DNA from: an uncultured Flavobacteriales bacterium
Lineage (GTDB): Bacteria; Bacteroidota; Bacteroidia; Flavobacteriales; BACL11
Reading direction: 5' to 3'
DNA length: 19,402 nucleotides
Assembly (NCBI GenBank): GCA_913047525.1
Contig: CAJWUS010000010.1
Location: 1-19,402 of the forward strand
A program made the translations under genes and the position numbers. Positions 1 through 7,157 of this stretch are shown in pieces (the first letter of the stretch is position 1; each line of letters opens with the position of its first letter). The notes under the pieces were generated by a model. The model ran no database searches, had not been told where the DNA came from, and was given only the letters and a program-made list of their open reading frames with translations.

Positions 1-1855
1 TTATGTAGGAAGTGGTAATGGTTTTAATGGTTGCTGGGGAACTTATCCTTTTCTTACTTCTGGTAATATTATTTCTTCTGATAGAGATAGTTATAATGGA
101 AAAGGCATACTAAATATTTATGGTAGAGCGTTTCAGCAAGCTTGTTATTTGAGCGGAAATGTAATTAACGGCACTAACGGAAATAATATTAGCTCTGCTG
201 ATGTTACAATTTTAAGCACCACAACATCTGCACAAACTAATATTGTAGGAGATTATCAAACGGCAGTTGTCGATTCAGGAACTTATCTTGTAGTTTTTGC
301 TAAAAATGGATATGTTTCTGACACTCTACAAGTATCTTTAACAAATGGAGTGATGACTATCTTAGACGCTACACTTTATCCGCCTTGCTTTATGAATATT
401 ACTATTAGTACCACTGATGCGTCTTGCTTTGGAGGAAATAATGGAACTGCAATTGTTCAAGTAAGTGGCGGACAACCTCCTTATGCAATCGATTGGGGTG
501 GAGTGAATCCTAATGCGCTTTCATCTGGAAATTATCCTATTACTATTTTTAATAATTCTTGTTCTATAAATGATACAATTATTATAAATGAACCTACAGC
601 AATTAACATTAACCTTTCTGCTACCAATATTCTTTGCTATGGTGATTGTAATGGCACAATTTCTACTAATATAAATGGAGGGAATCAGCCCTATAATATA
701 AATTGGTATAATAATGGAATTTTAATTTCTAATGCTATGAATTTGTATAATTTATGTGGAGGAAATTATGATTTAATTCTTACTGATAATAATGGTTGCA
801 CAGAAAGTGGAATTGCAAACATCTCTGAGCCAACTGCTTTATCGTTAAGCATTTGGGCTGATACTATTTTATGTTATGGAGGCACAACTATTGCAACTGC
901 TTATCCATTAGGAGGAACAACTCCTTACTCTTACAATTGGAGTAATTCCGCAACTACACAATCTACCTCACTAGTGGTTGCTTCTAGTTTTGTTATAATT
1001 TCTGATAGCAATGGATGTAATATTTCTGATAGCATTATGGTATATCAGAATGATTCTATACTTCTGTATAATAATATTTCTGCAATAAGTTGTAATGGTG
1101 CTAATGATGGCAGCATAGCAATTAGTATTTCTTCTGGTGGACAAACACCATTTCAGTATTCGATTGATAATGGGGTGACTTTCCAAAATACCAATCAATT
1201 TTCTTCTCTTTCATCTGGTACTTATTTTGTAGTAGTGATGGATGCCAACCTTTGTTTGGCAGATGTGATTATTACTTTAACAGAACCATTACCTTTAATT
1301 GCAACTAGCACAATTACGGATGTAAGTTGCTATGGAGATTGTGATGGAAATATTCAACTTTTTGTAAGTGGAGGAATGCCAAATTACAATCAGAATTGGA
1401 ATGGGACTAATCCAAATGCACTTTGTGCTGGCACTTTTGTTTGCACTATTACTGATAGTAACTCTTGTTTTTTGTCGGTTAACAATACGATTATAGAACC
1501 ATCCCAATTAATCGCACAAATAATACAAAATGCAAATGATTTGGATGCTATTGCTAATGGCGGAACTTTGCCTTACACATTTGTTTGGAATACGGCAGAA
1601 ACAACCCCAACAATTACGCCAACTCAAAATGGTACTTATTGGCTTATTGTTAGTGATAATAATGGCTGCACATCCGATACAGTTTTTATTATTTTTGATA
1701 ACTTCCCCACTAGTGTTCTGGAACTAAATGCCAATGAAAAAACCTTAAAAAGGATTACGGATATTTTAGGAAGAGAAACATCATTTAAAGAGAACAATAC
1801 TCTTTTCTACCTTTATGATGATGGAACAGTAGAGAAAAGAATAGTTATTGAGTAA
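1..1855 (+). CDS. SprB-repeat surface protein, 3' part (5'-truncated by window edge)
   Basis: This is the C-terminal part of a large secreted or cell-surface protein. The reading frame is open from the first full codon at base 2 with no stop, so the true start lies upstream; the TTG at 149 is only an internal leucine. Counting residues from that TTG, residues 2-77 resemble a carboxypeptidase-regulatory-like beta-sandwich. Residues 87-515 hold six SprB-type repeats with the typical pattern of SCxG near the start, GGxxPYxxxW in the middle and a closing DxNGC. The last 40 residues (ITDILGRE ... YDDGTVEKRIVIE) match a C-terminal end I associate with type IX secretion or gliding-related proteins in Bacteroidota. 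SprB repeats are known from gliding adhesins. An adhesin role here is inference. Many Cys, Asn and Thr residues fit an extracellular protein. The catalytic or other upstream domain is not visible. Confidence 0.85.
   Translation, partial: YVGSGNGFNGCWGTYPFLTSGNIISSDRDSYNGKGILNIYGRAFQQACYLSGNVINGTNGNNISSADVTILSTTTSAQTNIVGDYQTAVVDSGTYLVVFAKNGYVSDTLQVSLTNGVMTILDATLYPPCFMNITISTTDASCFGGNNGTAIVQVSGGQPPYAIDWGGVNPNALSSGNYPITIFNNSCSINDTIIINEPTAININLSATNILCYGDCNGTISTNINGGNQPYNINWYNNGILISNAMNLYNLCGGNYDLILTDNNGCTESGIANISEPTALSLSIWADTILCYGGTTIATAYPLGGTTPYSYNWSNSATTQSTSLVVASSFVIISDSNGCNISDSIMVYQNDSILLYNNISAISCNGANDGSIAISISSGGQTPFQYSIDNGVTFQNTNQFSSLSSGTYFVVVMDANLCLADVIITLTEPLPLIATSTITDVSCYGDCDGNIQLFVSGGMPNYNQNWNGTNPNALCAGTFVCTITDSNSCFLSVNNTIIEPSQLIAQIIQNANDLDAIANGGTLPYTFVWNTAETTPTITPTQNGTYWLIVSDNNGCTSDTVFIIFDNFPTSVLELNANEKTLKRITDILGRETSFKENNTLFYLYDDGTVEKRIVIE
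419..1693 (+). repeat. Array of six SprB-type protein repeats
   Basis: Six diverged repeats of about 60-75 residues lie head to tail inside the surface-protein gene. Each begins with a Cys-Gly pair in contexts such as SCFGG, LCYGD, LCYGG, SCNGA and SCYGD (the last copy lacks it), continues through a GGxxPY segment and ends near a DxNGC-like segment followed by an acidic EP junction. The copies differ strongly at the DNA level, so this is an old protein-level repeat rather than a recent tandem duplication. Confidence 0.75.
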
Positions 1856-1976
1856 AGGTTTTTCATTCTTTTTACCCTTTGTTTACCCGATTATTAACCA
1901 CACATATTTTAGCATAAACATTGCTTAATAACCAAATTAGCACACCATCAAATGTGTAAATTGCTACACTATCTTC

Positions 1977-2315
1977 TCATCCACCTACTCTTTTATAATT
2001 AAAACCTTTCTCCTCCAAGATCTCCATCACTTTATCTCTTTCATTTCCTTGTATAAGTATTTCTCCATTTTTCACGCTTCCTCCGACCCCACATTTTGTT
2101 TTCAGCATTTTTCCAAGCGATTTCAAATCTTCAGTTGTGCCTACAAACCCCTTTATGATAACTGCGATTTTCCCTGCTCTGTGCTTGTCAATACAAATAT
2201 TTAAGTTTTGCTCAGAAGGATGAAGGGTTTCCATCTCCGCATGTTTGTATTCATACTCAAAATCAGGGTTTGTTGAGTACATTATTCCTTTTCTGTTTTT
2301 TCCTTTTTTAGCCAT
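1977..2315 (-). CDS. SUI1/eIF1-like translation initiation factor family protein (YciH type)
   Basis: This 112-residue protein belongs to the SUI1/eIF1 family, the bacterial YciH branch. The N-terminus is basic (MAKKGKNRKG), followed by a linker, and the SUI1 fold covers about residues 38-112. Visible hallmarks are the KGF segment near 55-57, KCGVGGSVKNGEI at 74-86 and the C-terminal GFNYKRVGG. The length is normal for the family. In eukaryotes eIF1 enforces start-codon fidelity; the role of the bacterial homologues is less settled, and they are thought to influence initiation from unusual starts. The gene is the last of the minus-strand operon. Its ATG lies 8 bp inside the end of the lipid-kinase gene, which suggests translational coupling. 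Confidence 0.9.
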   Translation of the reverse strand: MAKKGKNRKGIMYSTNPDFEYEYKHAEMETLHPSEQNLNICIDKHRAGKIAVIIKGFVGTTEDLKSLGKMLKTKCGVGGSVKNGEILIQGNERDKVMEILEEKGFNYKRVGG

Positions 2316-3171
2316 TTGGCGAAAATATATTAAGAGTTAGTGGGTGTATTTGTATTATTATTGGGCTATTAAGCGAATAAGGTTCTCCATCTAAATGAAT
2401 TACTTTTTCATTAGTTGTAATACTCATTTTATCTGTATGAATAATGCGAATGTATTTGGAAAGATGCGCTTTTCCTTTTGTAATTTTAAGTAGTAAAGCT
2501 GGGATTTTCCATCTTGGAAGATCTTTTACAATTACAAAATCTATCAGCCCATCATCTGTTTTAGCATGCGGTGAAATCTGGAAGTTATTTCCGTACTGAC
2601 TAGCGTTAGCAAAGGAAATGAGTATTGCATTCACTTGTTCGGTTTTTCCATCGTAATCTATAGTGTAATTCCTTGCTTTATATTTTAGCTCCTTATAGAT
2701 GAGCTTTATATAATTAGAAAAACCTCTATTTGTTAAGTTAGCAAAAAGGTGAGCAATATGGGCATCAAATCCTATTCCTGCTACATTTACAAAAGGAATG
2801 CCGTTAGCTGTGCAACTATCAATACTTGTTATGCTACAATTATTTAATTGTTTTATGGATTGTTCAATATTCTTTCCCATTCCAATATGGTAGGCAAAAC
2901 CATTGCCAGATCCGCACGGAATTACCCCTAGTGCTGTATCAGTGCCAATTACTGCTTTAGCGCATTCGTTTACTGTCCCATCACCTCCTACTGCCACTAC
3001 AATATCTATTTTATCTTCTATTGCTTTCCGGCTGATTTCAGTCGCACTTCCACTTTCCTTTGTATATACAATAGTATAGTCAAAATTAGATAGGTTCTTG
3101 TCAATCAGATTTTCAATTCCTTTTTGCTTTCCTGTTCCTGATATAGGATTGATGATAAATCTAATTTTCAT
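2308..3171 (-). CDS. Diacylglycerol kinase family lipid kinase (YegS/BmrU/DgkB-like)
   Basis: This is a soluble lipid kinase of the diacylglycerol-kinase catalytic-domain family, which phosphorylates diacylglycerol or a related lipid alcohol at the inner membrane face. From the chosen start (MKIRFIINP) the protein has 287 residues, typical for the family. A start six codons upstream at 3189 is possible but gives an unusual N-terminus. Counted from that longer start, GGDGTVNE lies at residues 68-75 (nucleotide-binding loop), GSGNGFA at 93-99, a DDGLIDF motif at 212-218 and LDGEP at 266-270. The ATG lies 11 bp inside the end of the upstream sulfatase-fold gene (ATGAAAATTAG holds start and stop). 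The exact lipid substrate cannot be read from sequence. The context suggests recycling of diacylglycerol left by the upstream transferase. Confidence 0.88.
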   Translation of the reverse strand: MKIRFIINPISGTGKQKGIENLIDKNLSNFDYTIVYTKESGSATEISRKAIEDKIDIVVAVGGDGTVNECAKAVIGTDTALGVIPCGSGNGFAYHIGMGKNIEQSIKQLNNCSITSIDSCTANGIPFVNVAGIGFDAHIAHLFANLTNRGFSNYIKLIYKELKYKARNYTIDYDGKTEQVNAILISFANASQYGNNFQISPHAKTDDGLIDFVIVKDLPRWKIPALLLKITKGKAHLSKYIRIIHTDKMSITTNEKVIHLDGEPYSLNSPIIIQIHPLTLNIFSPNG

Positions 3172-4999
3172 ACAGTAGTTTGTTTTCAATCATTGCTTTG
3201 TTGTACTGCTGCTTTATAGCTTTCAGTTTTCTTACATCTTCTTCTTTTACTTCTAATTTTTTAGTTAAATCCCAATCTTTAAATAGCTGATATTCTTCTC
3301 CCTTATTGATTAGAAAACCATTTTCTGAAATAAAATAATACTTATTTTCTAAATAACTTAAAGCCCAACTTTCACTAGTAAGCATTGATTTTCCAAAGGC
3401 AAAAAATCCTTTGTTGTAATTCAATAAATCCAAGACAGTAGGCATAATATCAATTTGTTGCACAATGGTATTATTTTCTCCAACAAGACTTCCGTCCCCT
3501 TTGAATAGGATAAGTGGTATAGCGTATCTTCCAATCTTATTCTTGTATTTTTCTTGATAGCGTGTGCCACAAGTATGGTCGGCAGTAATTATAAAAATAG
3601 TATTTTTAAACCACTGCTGTTTTTTAGCTTTTTCAAAAAAAGTCTGTATAGCATAATCAGAATAAGCAACTACTTTATGTGCATCTTTTTCTTGCATAAA
3701 CTTACTTTTATATTTTTCAGAAATCACAAAAGGAGGATGAAGTGTTACCGAAAAAAAAGTACTAAAAAAAGGTTGTTTTTCATTTTTCAAATAATCAGAA
3801 TAGAAGGCAAAAAATTCCTTATCATATATGCCCCAAGCTCCATCATAGTCATCTAAATTATCGTATTCTTCTAAGCCAACATACTTCTGAAATCCTGCTT
3901 TTCTGCAAAAGCTATCAAAACCCATTGTACCTCTGAATCCACCATGAAAAAAGGATGTTCTGTAATCTTCTTTTGATAATAATGAAGCTAGACTTTCAAA
4001 ATTATTTTGGGCATAACTAGATGTAATTAGAGGGTTCTCCATTAACATAGGAATAGAAGCAGTAATTGCAGGAAGCCCTTCAATCGATTTTATTCCAGAA
4101 GCAAAAGCATTCTCAAATACTAAACTATGCTCCATCAAACTGTCTAAAAATGGAGTATAGCCATTTCCATTATTGTAAGCGCCTACAAATTCTCTTGACA
4201 AACTCTCCATTATTAAAATAATTACGTTGTTTTCCTGAAAATTCCCCGTTTGATAGTGGTGAATAGGAGTATAAATCTTATATAGCTCTTCTTCTGAAAA
4301 ATAGTTCTTATTCCTCAATTGTTGACTTCCAATAGAATGTAAAATAGAAAAAGGTGTATTCAGTATTAAACTACAATTATTAGAGTTACTCAACTCGCCT
4401 GCATTAATGGGTTTTATGGGTTTTAGCTGCAATCCTCCTCTGGCAGAAACAATAAATATTCCTCCTGCAAAAAGTAGAATAAGCAGCTGTTTACTTATGC
4501 TCTTAACCTTTAGTGAAAACCTATATTGAGGTATTTCTTTTATTTTAAGGAGTAAATAAATTTGAAGAATAGAAAATATGGTAATTGGCCAGTAATCTTT
4601 TAGGTATTGAGGGATGATATTTTTTGCGTCATCTCCTAATTGCATTAACTGAAAAAAGTCAATTGTACTCCTTTTCTGGGTAAATCGAAAATATTCAATG
4701 TCTATATTATTAAGCAGGATAAAAGGGATATTTACTCCATAAAAGAGAATATTTACAAGTCTTTGGTATCCTTTTTTGCATCTAAAATTAATAGAGAAAA
4801 CAAGTAGAATCAGAACAGGAATATTAATGTAAACTAGAGCGGATAAATCAAAACGAACCCCTTCCAGGAATTCAAAAAATGAGGGATTAGAAAAACTATC
4901 AAGATTATTGAAAAAAAGATATATTCTGCTTGCAGAGTAGATGCTAAGCAGATAAATAATGCGTTTTAGATAAACTTTTAAATAAACAAATGAATTCAT
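3161..4999 (-). CDS. LtaS/OpgB-like membrane sulfatase-fold phosphoglycerol transferase
   Basis: This 612-residue protein combines an N-terminal membrane domain with an extracytoplasmic alkaline-phosphatase/sulfatase fold, as in lipoteichoic acid synthase and the phosphoglycerol transferase OpgB/MdoB. Hydrophobic segments lie near residues 10-30, 52-70, 82-97, 136-152 and 170-185. The catalytic domain starts near residue 258. Visible metal-site candidates are E265 (IMESLS), H421 (TLHPPF), and D474 and H475 (TADHT). The nucleophile position appears to be S305 (SGIKSIEGLP), where many relatives carry Thr. Family members move phosphoglycerol from phosphatidylglycerol to an acceptor and release diacylglycerol. 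The acceptor here is unknown, because Gram-negative Bacteroidota do not make lipoteichoic acid. The gene starts directly after the stop of the 38-residue peptide and overlaps the lipid-kinase gene downstream. A related phosphatase or phosphoethanolamine transferase role cannot be excluded. Confidence 0.85.
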   Translation of the reverse strand: MNSFVYLKVYLKRIIYLLSIYSASRIYLFFNNLDSFSNPSFFEFLEGVRFDLSALVYINIPVLILLVFSINFRCKKGYQRLVNILFYGVNIPFILLNNIDIEYFRFTQKRSTIDFFQLMQLGDDAKNIIPQYLKDYWPITIFSILQIYLLLKIKEIPQYRFSLKVKSISKQLLILLFAGGIFIVSARGGLQLKPIKPINAGELSNSNNCSLILNTPFSILHSIGSQQLRNKNYFSEEELYKIYTPIHHYQTGNFQENNVIILIMESLSREFVGAYNNGNGYTPFLDSLMEHSLVFENAFASGIKSIEGLPAITASIPMLMENPLITSSYAQNNFESLASLLSKEDYRTSFFHGGFRGTMGFDSFCRKAGFQKYVGLEEYDNLDDYDGAWGIYDKEFFAFYSDYLKNEKQPFFSTFFSVTLHPPFVISEKYKSKFMQEKDAHKVVAYSDYAIQTFFEKAKKQQWFKNTIFIITADHTCGTRYQEKYKNKIGRYAIPLILFKGDGSLVGENNTIVQQIDIMPTVLDLLNYNKGFFAFGKSMLTSESWALSYLENKYYFISENGFLINKGEEYQLFKDWDLTKKLEVKEEDVRKLKAIKQQYNKAMIENKLLYEN

Positions 5000-5116
5000 T
5001 TAGTGACAGCCACAATTTCCACTACCACAATTATCAGTCGGCTTTCTGAATCTTTTTATCAAATAATAGATTGCAATTCCTAATACTAAAACTATTCCTA
5101 TTTCTTGCCATGTCAT
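5000..5116 (-). CDS. Small Cys-tailed single-pass membrane peptide (FeoB-associated Cys-rich-like)
   Basis: A 38-residue reading frame starts with ATG at 5116 and stops with TAA at 5002-5000, so its stop abuts the ATG of the next gene (TAAATG). The peptide starts MTWQEIGIVLV, has one membrane segment at about residues 5-21, a basic stretch KRFRK, and ends NCGSGNCGCH. This layout matches the small FeoB-associated Cys-rich membrane proteins common in Bacteroidota, although no feoB is visible here. The Cys-rich tail could bind metal; that is inference. Coding is supported by the conserved architecture and the exact junction with the operon. It is short enough to be missed by gene finders. Confidence 0.8.
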   Translation of the reverse strand: MTWQEIGIVLVLGIAIYYLIKRFRKPTDNCGSGNCGCH

Positions 5117-5154
5117 AATTGTCAATTTTTTTACAAAGTAAATAATTATTATGA

Positions 5155-5162
5155 TAATTTTG
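5155..5162 (+). promoter_or_regulatory. Candidate -7 element for the E1 gene
   Basis: TAATTTTG matches the Bacteroidota -7 consensus TAnnTTTG and lies 18 bp upstream of the E1 ATG. No convincing -33 TTG is found at the usual distance, so the call is tentative. The 64-bp stretch 5117-5180 must also carry the promoter of the minus-strand operon; I see no clear element for that direction. Confidence 0.4.
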
Positions 5163-5180
5163 TCTCAAATTCTTTAAGGA

Positions 5181-7157
5181 ATGAAATATAACAGAAAAGG
5201 AATATCAGATAAGGAGTTATTAGTTTTATACAAGTCCCTGCTAAAACCAAGAATGGTAGAGCAAAAAATGTTGATTTTATTGCGTCAGGGTAAAATTACA
5301 AAATGGTTTTCAGGCATTGGGCAAGAGGCGATTTCAGTAGGTGTAGTTGCAGCACTGGACCAAGATGAATACATCTTACCTATGCACAGAAATTTAGGAG
5401 TATTTACTGGAAAAAATATTCCTTTGGAAAGGTTGTTTTCCCAATTTCAGGGAAAGGCGAATGGTTTTACAAAAGGGCGTGATCGTTCTTTTCATTTTGG
5501 AACTCAGGAACATCATATTATTGGGATGATTTCTCATTTAGGTCCTCAATTGGGGGTGGCGGATGGTATCGCTTTAGCAAACAAATTGAAAGGTAATAAA
5601 AAAACAACTGCTGTTTTTACAGGTGATGGTGGTGCTAGTGAAGGTGATTTTCATGAGGCGCTTAATGTTGCTGCTGTTTGGGATTTGCCAGTAATATTTG
5701 TGATTGAAAATAATGGGTATGGTTTGTCTACTCCAAGTTCTGAGCAGTTTAGGTGCAAGCAGTTTGCTGACAAAGGGATTGGTTACGGAATGGATGCATA
5801 TACGATTGACGGAAATAATATACTAGAAGTATATACTGCTGTAAAAGATCTTAAAAAGCAAATGGCTGACAATCCTAAGCCTGTTATTTTGGAATGTATG
5901 AGTTTCAGAATGAGAGGGCATGAGGAGGCTTCAGGAACAAAATACATACCCAAAGAGTTGATGGAAATGTGGGCTAAGGAAGATCCTGTTGATAATTATG
6001 AGGCTTTCTTATTGAAAGAAAAATTAATTTCTCAAGAAGAAATAGATGCTTTAAAGAAAGAAATAAAAGCAGAAATAAATACGGCATGGGCTACTGCTGA
6101 TGGTGAGCCAAGAATTGCTTCAACTCCTGAAAAAGAATTGACCGATATTTATGCTCCTTATACTGCTGAAATTATTCAGCCGTCTGCAACTAAAACAGAT
6201 AAAAGATTAATTGATGCTATTTCGGATGGCTTTAAACAATCCATGCAGAAACATGATAATTTGATTATTATGGGGCAAGATATTGCTGATTATGGTGGTG
6301 TTTTCAAAATCACGGATGGTTTTATGAATGAATTTGGTAAAGATAGAGTGCGTAACACACCTATTTGCGAATCGGCTATTGTGAGTGCTGCTTTAGGATT
6401 GTCTATTAACGGATACAAATCGGTAATGGAAATGCAATTTGCTGATTTTGTTACTTCAGGTTTTAATCCGATTATTAATAATTTAGCAAAAACACATTAC
6501 CGTTGGGGTAATAAAGTGGATGTAGTTGTACGAATGCCAACAGGTGCAGGAGTAGGTGCTGGGCCTTTTCATTCTCAATCCAATGAAGCATGGTTTACCC
6601 ATACACCAGGGTTAAAAGTAGTTTACCCTGCTTTTCCTGAAGACGCCAAAGGATTGTTGAATGCAGCCATAAATGACCCGAATCCTGTAATGTATTTTGA
6701 GCATAAGGCCCTTTACAGAAGTTTAAGCGGTCAAGTTTCGGATGACTATTTTACAACAGAAATTGGAAAGGCAAATTGCATAAAAACAGGATGTGATGTA
6801 AGTATAATAACTTATGGTATGGGAGTACATTGGGCTTTGGAAGTGCTTTCTAATAATCCTGATATTTCGGCTGATCTAATTGATTTAAGAACCTTAGTTC
6901 CTTTGGATAGAGAAATGGTTTTAGTTTCTATAAAGAAAACAGGAAGAGCAATTGTGTTGCATGAAGACTGTATGATTGGTGGTTTTGGTGCTGATATTTC
7001 TGCAATGATTGCTGATGAATGTTTTGAGTATTTGGATGCTCCTGTAAAGCGTTCAGCATCAATAGATACGCCAGTACCTTTTGCACACGAATTAGAAGAT
7101 GAATTCTTGGCAAAAGCACGCTTTGAACAGCAATTAATAGACTTACTCGCTTATTAG
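5181..7157 (+). CDS. Fused alpha-beta E1 of a 2-oxoacid dehydrogenase (branched-chain / 2-oxoisovalerate type)
   Basis: This 658-residue protein is a thiamine-diphosphate E1 with alpha and beta chains fused. It decarboxylates a 2-oxoacid and passes the acyl group to the lipoyl domain of E2. The alpha half (about 1-310) has the PMHRNLG segment at 67-73, the ThDP/magnesium motif starting GDGGASEGD at 148-156 and closing with ENN at 176-178, and RGHEEASG at 245-252. The beta half (about 335-658) has CESAI at 396-400, GAGPFHSQSNEAW at 459-471 with the likely active-site H464, and a transketolase C-terminal domain with DLRTLVPLD at 568-576. Bacteroidota usually keep pyruvate dehydrogenase E1 as split chains and the branched-chain enzyme fused, so 2-oxoisovalerate dehydrogenase is the best guess. 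Substrate is not proven. No E2 or E3 gene is adjacent. Its stop overlaps the convergent patatin gene by 4 bp. Confidence 0.9.
   Translation: MKYNRKGISDKELLVLYKSLLKPRMVEQKMLILLRQGKITKWFSGIGQEAISVGVVAALDQDEYILPMHRNLGVFTGKNIPLERLFSQFQGKANGFTKGRDRSFHFGTQEHHIIGMISHLGPQLGVADGIALANKLKGNKKTTAVFTGDGGASEGDFHEALNVAAVWDLPVIFVIENNGYGLSTPSSEQFRCKQFADKGIGYGMDAYTIDGNNILEVYTAVKDLKKQMADNPKPVILECMSFRMRGHEEASGTKYIPKELMEMWAKEDPVDNYEAFLLKEKLISQEEIDALKKEIKAEINTAWATADGEPRIASTPEKELTDIYAPYTAEIIQPSATKTDKRLIDAISDGFKQSMQKHDNLIIMGQDIADYGGVFKITDGFMNEFGKDRVRNTPICESAIVSAALGLSINGYKSVMEMQFADFVTSGFNPIINNLAKTHYRWGNKVDVVVRMPTGAGVGAGPFHSQSNEAWFTHTPGLKVVYPAFPEDAKGLLNAAINDPNPVMYFEHKALYRSLSGQVSDDYFTTEIGKANCIKTGCDVSIITYGMGVHWALEVLSNNPDISADLIDLRTLVPLDREMVLVSIKKTGRAIVLHEDCMIGGFGADISAMIADECFEYLDAPVKRSASIDTPVPFAHELEDEFLAKARFEQQLIDLLAY

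Noticed and set aside
149..151. TTG at 149 as the start of the surface-protein gene
   Set aside because: The frame stays open back to base 2 with protein-like sequence, and no signal peptide follows the TTG.
419..1693. Repeat-rich region considered as a CRISPR array or recent tandem duplication
   Set aside because: The repeats are protein-level, 60-75 residues long, and their DNA differs strongly. They are SprB-type domains.
1954..1969. Small hairpin GTGTA-AATTGC-TACAC in the convergent gap 1856-1976
   Set aside because: The stem is 5 bp, AT-rich and without a T-run on either strand, so it does not support a terminator. I see nothing else in that 121-bp gap.
3554..3856. A 100-codon open frame on the plus strand inside the transferase gene
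   Set aside because: It lies opposite a gene with clear catalytic motifs, and its product is low-complexity Phe/Lys/Ile sequence without any recognised domain. It is a shadow of the real gene.
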